Assembly (NCBI RefSeq): GCF_003255815.1
Contig: NC_037689.1
Coordinates: 25,469,154 to 25,533,153 of the forward strand
From: Theropithecus gelada
Lineage: Eukaryota > Chordata > Mammalia > Primates > Cercopithecidae
Length of the DNA: 64,000 nucleotides
Direction of reading: 5' to 3'
The translations under genes were made by a program, and so were the position numbers. The stretch's first letter is position 1. Every line of letters begins with the position of its first letter. Under the pieces are notes generated by a model. The model searched no databases. It worked only from the letters and a program-made list of their open reading frames with translations, and was not told the origin of the DNA. This document shows, one piece after another, positions 10,140 through 21,622 of the stretch.

Positions 10140-10602
10140 AAAACGTTTTACAACCTATTCTCTCTTGTCTTTGAAGCCTGCTAGCTAAAAGCTTCATCTG
10201 CATGGTAAAACTTTGGTCTCCACCACCTCTTATCACAACCCAGACATTCCTTTCTGTTATCCCAGATCTTTAGATAAACTCAACCAATTGTCAACCAGAA
10301 AATGTTTAAATTCACCCACAGCCTGGAACCCCCCCTTCACCCACATCCCTCCCCCCTGCCCCCGGCCCGGCGCACCACTTCTACTTGTCTCCTTTCTGTA
10401 CCAAACCAATGTATTTCTCAAATGTATTTGATTGCTGTCTCATGCCTCCCTAAAATGTATAAAACCAAGCTGCACCCCAACCACCTTGGACACATGTTCT
10501 CAGGACCTCCTGAGGGCTGTGTCATGGGCCATGGTCACTCGTATTTGGCTCAGAATAAATTTCTTCAAATATTTTACAGAGTTTGACTCTTTTTGTTAAC
10601 AC
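10140..10602 (+). mobile_element. ERV1-type LTR, copy A (5'-truncated)
   Basis: Contains a TATA-like 'tgtataaaa' near 10455, a polyadenylation signal AATAAA at about 10553, and the end 'gagtttgactctttttgttaaca'. It aligns by eye over about 400 bp with the LTR at 59600-60366, same strand. I know this as an ERV1/MER-group LTR but cannot fix the subfamily. It lacks the 5' third seen in the other copy and begins at the right edge of the CpG island. Confidence 0.7.
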
Positions 10603-10945
10603 CTTTTCTTAGACAGCTACTACAATATGTTCTTCAGAAAAAGGATGGCGCAAACTGAGAACAAGTAAGACGTGCATGCAGAAAATTAGGAGATCCAGTG
10701 GAGGAGAGAAGTGCAGTTGGTGGCCAGGGTGACAGCCATTCACCAGGTTCTGTAGGCAAACAGTTCATGTTGGAGATGGGATTCAAAAGATGCTAGGGGG
10801 AGCCATCCAGGAAGAAAGAGCAGGAATGAATGGACAAAAAGTGTGCGAGTTAGAAAAACTGATGAATTGAGGGGCACATGGCAGGCCTTTTGGAGCACTG
10901 GGATAAAATAATTTCAGGCACTAAGTAATTTGTATATAAAAAGAA
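10603..10945. other. No recognised feature
   Basis: Purine-leaning single-copy-looking sequence between an LTR and a short Alu. No motif is recognised. Confidence 0.4.
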
Positions 10946-11097
10946 GGCAGCCCAGTGCAGTGGCTAATGCCTGTAATCTCAGCAACTCCAGAGGCTGAGT
11001 TGGGAGGATCACTTGAGCTCAGCAGTTTGAGGCTGCAGTGAGCTATAATTGCACCACTGCATTCCAGCCTTCTAGCTTGGGTGACAGACCCTGTATC

Positions 11098-11126
<29 letters not shown>
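10946..11126 (+). mobile_element. Short Alu (monomer-like), plus strand
   Basis: About 150 bp combining an Alu left arm with a short right end. It has an insertion 'ttctagc' before 'ttgggtgacag' and a tail of about 27 A. It may be a FLAM-like or internally deleted Alu. Confidence 0.85.
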
Positions 11127-11128
<2 letters not shown>

Positions 11129-11196
11129 CAGGAAAAAGGAAAGAAAGAAGACATAATCATTATAGTCACTGGTTCATCTTTGAATATCATTGCAAT

Positions 11197-11644
11197 TGTC
11201 ATGCGCGTCCGTTGAAGAGACCACCAAACAGGCTTCGTGTGAGCAACATGGCTGTTTATTTCACCTGGGTGCAGGCGGGCTGAGTCGGAAAAGAGTCAGC
11301 GAAGGGAAATAAGGGTGGGGCCGTTTTATAGGATTTGGGTAGGTAAAGGAAAACTACAGTCAAAGGGGGGTTGTTCTCTGGCGGCAGGAGTGGGGGTTAC
11401 AAGGTGCTCAGTAGGGGGGCTTTTTGAGCCAGGATGAGCCAGGAAGAGGAATTTCACAAGATAATATCATCGCTTAAGGCAAGGACCCGCCATTTTCACT
11501 TCTTTTGTGGTGGAATGTCATCAGTTAAGGCAGGCAGGGTATTTGCACTTCTTTTGTGATTCTTCAGTTACTTCAGGCCATCTGGGCGTATAAGTGCAAG
11601 TCACAGGGGAAGCGATGGCTTGGCTTGGGCTCAGAGGCCTGACA
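11197..11644 (-). mobile_element. Solo LTR7 (HERV-H LTR), minus strand
   Basis: The reverse complement begins TGTCAGGCCTCTGAGCCC and ends in the 'gacgcgcatgaca' type terminus of LTR7. It includes the reversed 'cacccaggtgaaataaacagccatgttgc' polyadenylation region (near 11250) and a TATA-like region. The 5-bp direct repeat GCAAT flanks it exactly (11192-11196 and 11645-11649). No internal HERV-H sequence is present, so this is a solo LTR left by LTR-LTR recombination. Confidence 0.92.
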
Positions 11645-11682
11645 GCAATGGTCATTATAATGGAAACACTGATGATTTCTTT

Positions 11683-11976
11683 TTTTTTTTTTTTGAGACG
11701 GGGTTTCGCTCTGTCGCCCAGGCTGGAGTGCAGTGGCCGGATCTCAGCTCACTGCAAGCTCCGCCTCCTGGGTTCATGCCATTCTCCTGCCTCAGCCTCC
11801 CGAGTAGCTGGGACTACAGGCCCCCGCCACCTCGCCCGGCTAATTTTTTGTATTTTTTAGTAGAGACGGGGTTTCACCGTGTTAGCCAGCATGGTCTCGA
11901 TCTCCTGACCTCGTGATCCGCCCATCTCGGCCTCCCAAAGTGCTGGGATTACAGGCTTGAGCCACCACGCCCGGCC
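11683..11976 (-). mobile_element. Young AluY (cttgagcc variant), minus strand
   Basis: Near-consensus AluY with the 'aggcttgagccacc' variant. The target-site duplication CTGATGATTTCTT lies on both sides. Confidence 0.95.
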
Positions 11977-11989
11977 CTGATGATTTCTT

Positions 11990-12680
11990 AAACCAAATAT
12001 TGTGACCTAAATGTTTAAGGAATGTGGTAGGAGGGAAAGGACATTTGTGATTGGATGGAAAGGCAGGCAGGAGAGTGTCACAGTCTGAGGGGTTCTACTT
12101 TCCTGCAGCCCCCCAAAAACCCAATGCACTGAGAACAACAGATGTTGCAGCAAAGAGGGAGGTTAGTAATTGCAAGGACAGCTAACTGAGGAGAATAGGA
12201 GAGATTTCTCAAATCTGTCTCCCTGAAAAGTTGGAAACTATGGTTTTTCAAGGTACTTTTGTGGGCAGAAGGCTGGGGAACTGCAACAATTGATTGGCTA
12301 GGGATGAAATCTCAGGGGTGTCTAAAACTGTCTTTGTGCAGGTGAGTTAGTTCCCAGGAGAGGGTATCTCAGGACCAGGTGGCATCTCTTGGTCTGCCAA
12401 AATGCTAAATCTGAAAAATATTTCAAAGACCATTGTTTAGGCTTTACAATAGTAATGTTATCTACAGGAGTAGTTTGGGAAGTTATACATCTTGTGATCA
12501 CTGGTTACATGACTCTAGTGCAGTGGAAAACTTACAGGAAAACACACTAAGTGATGGCAGGCCATTGATTATGCCTATTCTTTAGCAAAGTTCAAGACCC
12601 TACAGTAATTCTAACCTTGTTTTCTGAATGTGGCTTTAATCTGCAGTCAAGGAGTGGGGTCAGTTTCCTTGCCTCAAAGT
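11990..12680 (-). mobile_element. Probable ERV LTR or internal relic, minus strand
   Basis: About 690 bp free of Alu. In reverse complement it has LTR-like phrases ('ccaatcaattgttgcagttccc', 'cctctcctgggaactaact') that I associate with an ERVL/ERV1 fossil. There are no long frames and no clear ends. The family is not assigned. Confidence 0.35.
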
Positions 12681-12683
12681 TTA

Positions 12684-12684
12684 A

Positions 12685-12715
<31 letters not shown>

Positions 12716-12750
12716 AATATATACACATTTATTTATTTATTTATTATTAT
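12684..12750 (+). repeat. (CT)n and (TTTA)n simple repeats
   Basis: About ten CT units followed by 'gtgtatataaatata' and TTTA units, merging into the T-rich tail of the next Alu. Confidence 0.8.
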
Positions 12751-13030
12751 TTTTTGAGACATGATCTTGTTCTGTTGTCCAGGTTGGAGTGCAGTGGTGT
12801 GATCTCGGTTCACTGCAGCCTCAACTTCCTGGGCTCAAGTGATCCTCTCACCTCAGCCTCCTGAGTAGCTGGGACTACAGGTACACACCACCATGCCTGG
12901 CTAATTTTTGTAAATTTTTTGTTGAGAAGGGGTTTCACTATGTTCCTGAGGCTGGTCTCCAACTCCTGGGCTCAAGCAATCCTCTCCTACCTCGGTCTCC
13001 CAAGGTGCTGGGTGGCACCACACCTGGCTT
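12751..13030 (-). mobile_element. Alu, minus strand
   Basis: Old, diverged Alu. Its 5' end is eroded, with the normal 'gggattacaggcatgagcc' segment largely missing. Confidence 0.9.
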
Positions 13031-13167
13031 CAAAGTTTAACTATAAACTAACTTCCTTACACAGTTATCTTGGCTGCCACACTAGAATAAGCAAAAACAA
13101 AACAAAACAATGTAGCATGTGAGGTTTGAAGGAAAATAGAGTCAGTCACGTTAGATTTCTCACATTT

Positions 13168-13473
13168 CTTTTTTTTTTTTTTTAGACGGAGTTTTGCTAT
13201 TGTTGCCCAGACTGGAGTGCAATGGCGTGATCTCAGCTCATTGCAACCTCCGCCTCCTGGGTTTAAGTGATACTCCTGCCTCAGCCTCCCGAGTAGCTGG
13301 GATTACAGGCACCTGCCACCATGCCCGGCTAATTATTTTTTTCTTTTTTTTTTTAATAGAGACAGGGTTGCACCATGTTGGCCAGCTGGTTTTGAACTCT
13401 GACCTCAAGTTATCTGCCCGCCTCAGCCTCCCAAAGTGCTAGGATTACAGGCGTGAGCCACCGCGCCTGGCCA
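13168..13473 (-). mobile_element. Alu, minus strand
   Basis: Full Alu with an internal T-rich expansion ('attatttttttctttttttttt') in the middle linker. The flanks share 'agatttctcacatttctt', the target-site duplication. Confidence 0.95.
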
Positions 13474-14305
13474 AGATTTCTCACATTTCTTATAATTCTG
13501 CAATCTCAGTGTCAAGACCAAATCCTCAATAACCATAAGACATAAAATTGACAAATCTTGAAACTGTAGTATAAGAATATTACATAGGACCATGACTGGA
13601 AATATGAAAACAAACATTTAAAGGATTGAAATTGAATAGAGGCTGGGAATGGGACATTTTGATACAAGGAGTTTTTTTTAAGTACTAACTTCTTCATATT
13701 TCCTTTACAGTAATCTGCTGAAACTTTAAGAACATTTGGAAAAGAAGGTGTCACAGATGTTCCCTTCCAGGCAGACACATCTTCCCTTCTTTGGTTTTAC
13801 TCCTCTTCTCTGGAGAGCTCATGGCAGAGCTTGGCACCATATGTATACTCATGGGGCACTGATGGCAGTGGACATTTGAGTGAGGCAGTTTTTGTTTTTT
13901 GCTTTTGGAGGGTGATTGTGAAGATAAAATGAAATAACCCACAAGGCAATGCCCATAATTCACAAGGTGCATAAACAGGGTGTCAGGAAATATTAGCTCA
14001 GTGGAGATTCTACATTCATCTTTTCCCTGAGAATGATAATGAGGAATGTCTAGTACTAAACTCAGAAAGAATCAAAACACAGGTGTATCTACCTATTCTT
14101 AGATACAGCAGAAGGGTGTTAATTTTTCTCTGTCCTGGAACAGAAGCAGATGCAGAGATGCAAGTGTTAAAAACTGCATGGTAAAATAAATACTCCATGC
14201 ACTTGAAGTGGCCACATTTAGCAAATAAAAATTGTAATCAATTTAAATTTCAGATAAATAACACATTTTTAAAAGTTTTGAATTTTTATTCTATTTATTC
14301 TACTT
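13474..14305. other. No recognised feature
   Basis: AT-leaning sequence. Several 60-90 codon frames on the minus strand have no recognisable domain. It may include very old repeat remnants. Confidence 0.4.
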
Positions 14306-14604
14306 TTTTATTTTTATTTTTTGAGACAGGGTCTCACTCTGTTGCCCAGGCTGGAGTACGGTGGGTGTGATCACAGCTCACTGCAGCCTCTACCTCTTCG
14401 GGTTCAGACGATCCCCACACCTCAGCCTCCTGAGTAGTTGGACTACAGGTGTGCACCATTTCACTCAGCTAATTTTTGTATTTTTGTAAAGACAGGGTTT
14501 CACCATGTTGCCTAGGCTGGTCTTGTACTCCTGGGATCAACAATCCCCCAACCTCAGCCTCCCAAAGTCCTAGGATTCCAGGTGTGAGCCACTGCACTTG
14601 GCCA
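14306..14604 (-). mobile_element. Alu, minus strand
   Basis: Full-length diverged Alu. The phrase 'aacacatttttaa' appears on both sides, consistent with its insertion duplication. Confidence 0.93.
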
Positions 14605-14917
14605 AGTAACACATTTTTAAGTATCAGTATGCCCCATGTCATACTGGGGGCATATGGATACTAAAAAATTATTCAGTATTTATCTGAAATTCACATTTAA
14701 TTGGTATTGTGTCTTTTATCTGGAAACCTTATAGATTGCTGAATTCGCAGCTGTCATGTCACTGTTTGTGGCTTAATGAAGGAATTCATTTGCCATTTAC
14801 AAAAATTCGGTACCCAGAAGGAGAAAGGGGATGCTGTTTGGAAGAACATGATGTCACTGCCAATGCTGAATTAACTTGGCGGTCTGAAATACATAATCTG
14901 TGAGTGTCAGTGTCTGG
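14605..14917. other. No recognised feature
   Basis: Single-copy-looking AT-rich stretch between two Alus. The small open frame at 14709-14903 has no recognisable similarity. Confidence 0.4.
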
Positions 14918-15137
14918 TTTTGTTTTTTGTTTTTTTTTTGAGACAGAGTTTTGCTCAGTCATCCAGGCTGGAATGCAGTGGCACAATCTCTGTTCACTGC
15001 AACCTCTGCCTCCTGGGTTCAAGCGATCCTCCTGTCTCAGCCTCCCAAGTAGCTTGGACTACAGGTGTGCACCACCATGCCCAGATAAATTTTGTATGTT
15101 TAGTAGAGATGGGGTTTCACCATGTTGGCCAGGCTGA
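14918..15137 (-). mobile_element. Alu, minus strand, 5'-truncated
   Basis: Starts with a T run and stops at 'catgttggccaggctgagcc', so about the first 80 bp of the Alu consensus are missing. Confidence 0.92.
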
Positions 15138-15974
15138 GCCTTCAGAGGGAGTGTGTCTCAGCCCGCACATTGATTTCAGACTTCTGGTCTCTAGAAATGT
15201 GAGAACACACATTTATTGAGACCCATTCAGCATCTCGATTTATGGTACTTTGTTAAAACAGACCTAGGAAAATAATACTCCCAATCAGAAGGACAGAACA
15301 AACAAGTGAATTTTCAACACAACACAAAATTGGAGGTATGTACCTTCTTTAGCAGTAATTGTATATTAACTTGCTCTTCCAAAGTAGTGGTTTGGAGAAT
15401 GGATAAGCCCAAGTGTCAAGGATGAAAATAATGGTCAATTGAACTTTAAATGGAATATAAACCAATTTCTGCCTGTCAATATAAAGGGTAATTATTTACT
15501 CTTCATGTTGATTTAATATTTGCTTTTATAAAACGAAAAAACATAGGTACACTCACGACTAGGGGCCCTAATCAATGATCATTTATCATGAGCATCTGAT
15601 TTTCAACACATTATGAATCACATGGTGGTATAGTCAATGCGGCTCACAATAGTGGCTTTGAATCTGCATTGCCCCTGGCCATATGACCTCCAACATGTAT
15701 TTTGAGGTTGGGGGAACAGGAGGAATATTTTTTACGGATTTTGTGTTTGATCCAATATGGCTGTTTTTGAAAGGGCTATGTGACCCTCTGTGGAAATAAA
15801 GTTGATTTATAGCTGAACTGGACAAGCTCTATCTATCTCTTGGAAATGCTAGAGGTATGGTCTTTGACCCCTGGTCAGTGGGTTTTATGAGATGTTGCTT
15901 AAAGTCTCATACTGGGCTTGGTAATTGTAGAATAGAGTGGTTCCATGCTTTGCATGGTGGGATAAGATTTCTTT
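15138..15974. other. No recognised feature
   Basis: About 0.8 kb of AT-rich sequence with no coding signal. Probably unique sequence or an unrecognised old repeat. Confidence 0.4.
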
Positions 15975-16500
15975 CTCTAAATTTTTAATTTTAATTTTTA
16001 ATCTTTGCAGATACATAGTAGGTGTATATATTTATGGGGTACATGAGTTGTTTTTGTTTTGTTTTTTGGTTTTTTTTTGAAACAGAGTCTGGCTCCGTCA
16101 CCCAGGCTGGAGTGCAATAATGTGGCCTTAGCTCACTACAACCACTGACTCCTGGGTTCCAGCGATTCTCCTACCGCCTCCTGAGTAGCTGGGACTACAG
16201 GTGTGCACCATCATGCCAGGCTAATTCTTGTATTTTTAGTAGAAATGAGGTTTCACCATGTTGGCCAGGCTGGTCTCGAACTCCTGGCCTCAAGTGATCC
16301 GCTGGCTTTGGCCTCCCAAAGTGCTGGAATTACATGCATGGGTCACCGTGCGCAGCCTTACATGAGATGTTTCGATACAGGCATGCAATGTGAAAGAAGC
16401 ACATCATGGGGAATGGGGTATCCATCCCCTGAAGCATTTATCCTTTGAGCTACAAACAATTCAGTGACATTCTTTAAGTTCTTTTAAAATGTACAATTAA
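15975..16500 (-). mobile_element. L1 3' end, minus strand, split by an Alu
   Basis: Antisense L1 3' UTR: 'agtaggtgtatatatttatg' before the Alu and 'gatacaggcatgcaatgtga' plus 'catttatcctttgagctac' after it. The Alu target repeat 'tacatgag' is on both sides. Confidence 0.75.
16066..16357 (-). mobile_element. Alu, minus strand, inside L1
   Basis: Full diverged Alu flanked by the 'tacatgag' duplication. Confidence 0.93.
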
Positions 16501-16510
16501 GAAATCCCTT

Positions 16511-16811
16511 GGTCAGGCTGGGTGGCTCAGGTCTGTAATACCAGCACTTTGGGAGGCCAAGGCTAGCAGATCACCTGAGGTCAGGATATCAAGACCAGCC
16601 TGGCCAACATGGTGAAACTCCATCTCTACTAAAAATACAAAAAATTAGTCGGACGTTGTTGCATGCACCTGTTGTCCCAGCTACTCAGTAGGAGGCTGAG
16701 GCAGGAGAATTGCTTGAACCCAGGAGGCAGAGGTTACAGTGAGCCGAGATCATGCCACAGCACTACAGCCTGGGAAACTCCATCTCAAAAAAAAAAAAAA
16801 AAAAAAAAGAA
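16511..16811 (+). mobile_element. Alu, plus strand
   Basis: Full Alu with a tail of about 24 A. The flanks share 'aagaaatccctt / aagaaatccttt'. Confidence 0.95.
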
Positions 16812-17088
16812 ATCCTTTGAGGGTCAATTTCTTTACTTATGGCTTGCAACTGGCCTAACCACTTGTGAAGTCAGTATGGTTTCACTATTTGTCCAACAAT
16901 CTGGAAAGGTCTGCTTTTGAGCCCTCCTGAAGAAGCCAAGATTCTGCATACAGATCTAGGTGGTTCAATTCATGCATCAATACGAACCCTGGGAGCTTGC
17001 ACAAGGGTGTCTCTGTACCCCAATGCTGGCCTGCACACACACTTTTTCTCTCTCTTGCTGTGCTGTGTCCTTCAGTGTTAAATAAAAG
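16812..17088. other. No recognised feature
   Basis: Mixed sequence between an Alu and an old L1. The minus-strand open frame crossing it at 16885-17328 runs antisense to the L1 and shows no protein family. Confidence 0.4.
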
Positions 17089-17821
17089 CTCTACCACTTC
17101 ATACCCACTAGGATGGCTACGATTCACAAAATCCAGAAAATAGCAGGTGTCAGCCAGGATGTAGAGAAATGGGAATCTCTGTGCACTGTTGGTGAAAATG
17201 CCCAGTGGTGCAGCCCCTGTGCAAAACAGTGTGGTGGTTTCTCCAATAATTAAACACAGAGTTAGCATAGGATCCAGCAATTCTACTTCTGGGTATATAC
17301 TCAAAAGAATTGAAAGCAGGGTCTCCAAGAGATACTTGTAAACCTATGTCCGTAACAGCATTATTCACTGTAGCCAGGAGGTGGGAGCAACCCAAGTGTC
17401 TGTCAGCAGAGGAACGGATAAACGAAGTGTGGTCCATCCACACAGTGAGACACTGTTCAGCCTTAAAAAAGGAGGAAATTCTGACACATGCTACAACATA
17501 GATCAACCTTGAGGACATTATGCTAAGCAAAATAAGCCAGGCTCAAAAAGGCTAATACTCTATGAGTCCATTCATATGAGGTCCCTAGAGTCATCCAATA
17601 CATAGAGACAGAAAGCAGAATGGTGGGTACTGGGCACTGGGGGAAAGGAACATGAGGAGTTAGTGTTTAATGGAGACAGAATTTCACTGAAGATATTTAA
17701 AAAGTTCCGGAGATAGGTGGTGGTGATGGTTGCATAACAGTGTGAATCCACTTAATGCCATTGAACCGTGCACTTAAAAATGGTTAAAATGGTGAGTTTT
17801 ATATTATGTATATTTGACCAA
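17089..17821 (+). mobile_element. L1M 3' end, plus strand
   Basis: Degenerate end of L1 ORF2 and 3' UTR. It covers 'cccactaggatggctac', 'ctacttctgggtatatac', 'caacccaagtgtc' and the late 'gccattgaaccgtgcactta' region. Frames are broken. It merges directly into a GATA-type array, which probably grew from the L1 tail. Confidence 0.85.
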
Positions 17822-18152
17822 GATAACAGACAGATAGGTAGATACACACATGATAGATACATCATAAATGATAGATAGGTCATAGATAGGTGATGATGAT
17901 ACAAAAATACATAGATAAATGATAGGTGAGACAGATAGATGATAGATAGGTGATAGATGATAGGTAGATAGATAGATGACAGATGATAGATGGCTAGATG
18001 ATAGGTAGATAGATAGATACATAGATGGTAGATAGATGATAGATAAGTAGAAAGATGATAGGTAGATGACAAGTAGATAGATGGATGATAGGTAGATTAT
18101 ACATAGATGATAGATAGATGGGTAGATAGATGATACATAGGTAGATAGATAG
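17822..18152 (+). repeat. GATA/TAGA microsatellite array
   Basis: About 330 bp of interrupted GATA units mixed with GATG, GGTA and CATA variants. GATA tracts are known to be enriched on vertebrate sex chromosomes (Bkm-type). The minus-strand frames rich in Y, L, S and I here are repeat shadows. Confidence 0.9.
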
Positions 18153-18480
18153 CCTCCAGGACAGTGGGAGAATAAATGTCTGTTGTTAAAGCCCCCTAGC
18201 CTATGGTATTCTGTTATAGCAGCTTGAAATGGACTAAGACACCTCATAAGAAGAGATGAGGACACAGACACACACAGAGAGACGACTGTGTAAGGACAAA
18301 GGGAGAACACCGAGTCTACAAGCCAAGGAGAGTGGCCTCAGGAGGAACTAGCCCTGCCCACACCTTGATCTCAGACTTCCAACCTCCAGGATTGTAAGGA
18401 AATAAATTTCTGTTGTTTAAGCCCCTCAGTCTATGGTTCTTTGTTATGGCAACTCTAGCAAATGTATATACCTTCTCCAT
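18153..18480 (+). mobile_element. MaLR (MLT1-type) LTR fragments
   Basis: Two related pieces. 18153-18240 is an end fragment with 'aataaatgtctgttgtt'. 18241-18480 is a longer copy with 'ccttgatctcagacttcc', 'aataaatttctgttgtttaa' and 'tttgttatggcaactctagc', the hallmarks of MLT1/MST LTR 3' ends. Confidence 0.7.
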
Positions 18481-19340
18481 CCCCTCTCCTCTGATAAATA
18501 CCAATATCTCAAGAGAACTGGGAGGCAGCTGTTGAAGAGAGCTGAGCCACAATGTTGAAAGTTACTGGGTCCCTAATTCAGGACTTGAAAGAGCATCACC
18601 AGCCAACCAGAAACACACACTTTGGGCTTAACACCAGCTATTTGTTAAACAAAACAAAACAAAACAAAACAAAACAAAAACTGAGATTTGGTGTTCATTC
18701 ATCAGTTTAAGCAGCTTAGCATGGCCCTAACTAACAAAGCGTGTTTTACATAACAGGTACTTTGCCCACAGTCAAGTGTATCAAGATCAAATGATGATGT
18801 GCTACACCTTTGCTGTACATTTCTTATCAACACACTCTTTCCTTGTGTCCTCTGAGAGTCAACTTCACTGCAGGGCTGCTGCTACCAGCTGCTGTGGTCA
18901 TAGCCTTGGTGCTCTTGTCTAATAAATGAGGGTTCCCATTAAACTAGACTCTGGCTGTCTTTGACTTCCAGAATTGCTTTAGGAGAGTCTCTGTGGTCAT
19001 TAATAAAGTGAGACCTTTAGGTTCCCAATGCAAAGAGGGGAAGATAATTTATTTTCTACAGCATTTTTTCCCATAAAGCTCTATATTCCATTACATTTTA
19101 AAGGGCATTTCAACAAATGATGTATGAAATGGAGAGCAAAATCTGTATGGTTCTGCAATAAAGGGCATGCATAACTAGAGAACAACTCTGAAATGATGTG
19201 GAAAAACAACAATCTACTTTTCTTTAAAAAAATTAAAGGCTTATGCTTCACATAAATTCATGTCGATTTTCCAGGCATTATGTGGTTATAATGTCTGAGG
19301 CATTGCATGGATTTACTGGTACCTAAAGTGTAGATTTATT
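18481..19340. other. No gene; one (AAAAC)n repeat
   Basis: Otherwise unassigned AT-rich sequence. It contains (AAAAC)n at 18647-18679. Confidence 0.5.
18647..18679 (+). repeat. (AAAAC)n pentanucleotide
   Basis: About six uninterrupted AAAAC units followed by a short A run. Confidence 0.9.
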
Positions 19341-19654
19341 TTTTTTTTTTGTTTTATTTTATTTTATTTTTTTGAGATGGAGTCTCGCTTTGAGGCCCAG
19401 GCTGGAGTGCAGTGGTGCGATCTCGGCTCACTGCAAACTCCGCCTCCCAGGTTCATGCCATTCTCCTGCCTCAGCCTCCCCAGTAGCTGGGACTACAGGC
19501 ACCCGCCAATACACCCGGCTAATTTTTTGTATTTTTAGTAGAGACGGGGTTTCACCGTGTCAGCCAGGATGGTCTCGATCTCTTGACCTCATGATCCGCC
19601 CGCCTCAGCCTCCCAGAGTGCTGGAATTACAGGCGTGAACCACCGCGCCCGGCC
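19341..19654 (-). mobile_element. Alu, minus strand
   Basis: Full Alu with a TTTTA-interrupted tail. The flanks share 'gatttatt', the likely target duplication. Confidence 0.95.
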
Positions 19655-19863
19655 GGATTTATTCTTAAGAAGGATGTAGCTCTACAATCTAGTCCAGTGA
19701 AAAGTCGGGCACTCACAAAGTTATGCAAGACAGGTTATGATGTGGGCTTAAGAAAGGTGTTGAGAGCTATGAGTAGAGATCTAGAAGAAAAAAAGTGTAA
19801 TATTTTCAAGAAAGAGTAATTAGTTTTTTTTATTGCTTTCTTATTTTGATGTTTTAGTCTTGT

Positions 19864-20153
19864 TTTTTTTTGAGACAGAGTCCAGCTCTGTTGCCCAGGA
19901 TGGAGTGTAGTGGTGTGAGCATAGCTCACTGCCATCTTGAACCCCCAGGCTCAAGTGATCCTCTCACCTCAGTTTCCTGAATAGCTAGGACCACAGGCAT
20001 GCACCATCATGCCTGGCTAATTTTTAAATATTCTGTAGAAACTGGGTCTCCCTATGTTACCCAGGCTGGTCTCCAACTCCTGGGCTCAAGTGATCCTCCT
20101 GCCTTGGCTTCCCAAAATGTTGAGATTACAGGCATGAGCCACTGTGTCAGGCC
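19864..20153 (-). mobile_element. Alu, minus strand
   Basis: Full old Alu (J-like divergence), only 12 bases from the next Alu in the same orientation. Confidence 0.93.
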
Positions 20154-20164
20154 AACACTGTGGG

Positions 20165-20471
20165 TTTTTTTTTTTTTTTTTTTTTGAGACGGAGTCTCGC
20201 TCTGTCACCCAGGCTGGAGTAGTGCAGTGGCCAGATCTGAGCTCACTGCAAGCTCTGCCTCCCGGGTTTATGCCATTCTCCTGCCTCAGCCTCCCGAGTA
20301 GCTGGGACCACAGACGCCCACCACCTCGCCCGGCTAGTTTTTTTGTATTTTTTAGTAGAGACAGGGTTTCACCGTGTTAGCCAGGATGGTCTCGATCTCC
20401 TGACCTCGTGATCTACCCATCTCGGCCTCCCAAAGTGCTGGGATTACAGGCTTGAGCCACCGCACCCGGCC
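20165..20471 (-). mobile_element. Young AluY (cttgagcc variant), minus strand
   Basis: Near-consensus AluY with the 'aggcttgagccaccgc' variant and a T tail of about 20. AACACTG flanks it on both sides. A 3-bp duplication, 'gtagtgcagtgg', lies in the right arm. Confidence 0.95.
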
Positions 20472-20529
20472 ACTAACACTGTTTTTAATATATGACTTGT
20501 AAGGCAAGTTGGGGAGCATTCGTTCCTTA

Positions 20530-21010
20530 TTAAGATGTACTGAGTTGAATAAAAGCCCCTCCAACCACCAACCCCCGAAAATATATGCCCAAGTACTAAG
20601 CTCCAGAATTTGTGAATGCACACTAATTTGGATAAAGAGTATTTGCATGTAATTAAGGTAAGATTATTGAGATTAGATCACTCTAAATTACCCAGGTGGC
20701 CTTTAAATCCAATGACCAGTGAGTGTCCTTCTAAGAGACAGAAGAGGAGACACAGACACAGAGGAAAAGGTCACGTGGAGACAGAGGCAGAGACTGTAGT
20801 GATGTGGCCACAAGCCCAGGGACACCTGGAGCCACCAGGAGCTGAAAGAGGCAGGAAGGATCCTCTCTTAGAGCCTCCAGGGGGAGCAAACCCCTGCCCA
20901 CACCTTGATCTCAGATTCCTGGTCTCCAATACTGGAAAAAAATAAACATCTGTTACTTTAAGCCATCCAAATTGTTGTTATTTGCTACAGCATCCGTAAG
21001 AATTAAAACC
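20530..21010 (+). mobile_element. MaLR (MLT1-type) LTR
   Basis: Carries 'gtgtccttctaagagacaga', 'cacaccttgatctcagattcc' and 'aataaacatctgttacttta', then 'tttgctacagcatccg'. This is the same 3'-end architecture as the 18.2 kb copies, more complete at its 5' side. Confidence 0.65.
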
Positions 21011-21273
21011 TATAGGTATGAATTTTATGTTGCTGTCAAAAGGCTTCTTCTAGGATAAGTAGATATTTCACCTAGATAGCTGTAGCTTTTTCTCCTCTTC
21101 ATTGGGATTGGAACTCAGTTGATGTCTTCCATCCTCCTATCTCAATATTGATTTTACTTACTCCTTAATCCTAACAATGAGCCTTTTTATATTGCTTAAT
21201 TAAATATCAGTGTCTTTCTGGTCAACATGAGACCAAAAACCTTTTTACCTTGGGTCTGAGAAAGAGCAGTATT
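21011..21273. other. No recognised feature
   Basis: Short AT-rich single-copy-looking stretch. Confidence 0.4.
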
Positions 21274-21330
21274 TTCCCTCCTCTTCCTCTTCCTCTTCCT
21301 CTTCTTCCTCCTCCTTCCTTCTTCTCCCTC
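21274..21330 (+). repeat. (CTCTTC)n pyrimidine repeat
   Basis: Pure C/T tract built from CCTCTT and CTTCCTCC units, adjoining the next Alu's tail. Confidence 0.85.
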
Positions 21331-21622
21331 TTTTTAGAAATGGAGTCTCTCTCTGTTGCCCAGGCTAGAGTGCAGTGGCATAATCCTAGCTCACTGCAAC
21401 CTCAAACTCCTGGGCTCAAGTGATCTTCCGGCCTCAACCTGCTAAGTAAATGGGACCACACACGTGTGCCATTATGCCCTATTTTTTTTTTTTTTTTTTT
21501 TTTTACTTATTTGTAGAAATGAGGTCTTGCTATGTTGCCCAGGCTGGTCTCATACTTCTGGCCTCAAGTGTTCCTTCTCTTTGGCCTCCCAAAGCACCAG
21601 GATTACAGGTGTGAGCCACCAT
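21331..21622 (-). mobile_element. Alu, minus strand, diverged
   Basis: Old Alu with a long internal T expansion (21481-21503) in the linker between its arms. Confidence 0.9.

Noticed and set aside
16885..17530. Minus-strand frames of 147 and 126 codons
   Set aside because: They run antisense to an L1 3' end on the plus strand and show no protein family.
17822..18152. CRISPR-like or satellite array
   Set aside because: The units are tetranucleotides without spacers of uniform length, and the host is a primate genome. It is a microsatellite.
17752..18310. Minus-strand frames of 106 and 168 codons rich in Ser, Tyr, Leu and Ile
   Set aside because: Direct translations of the GATA array.
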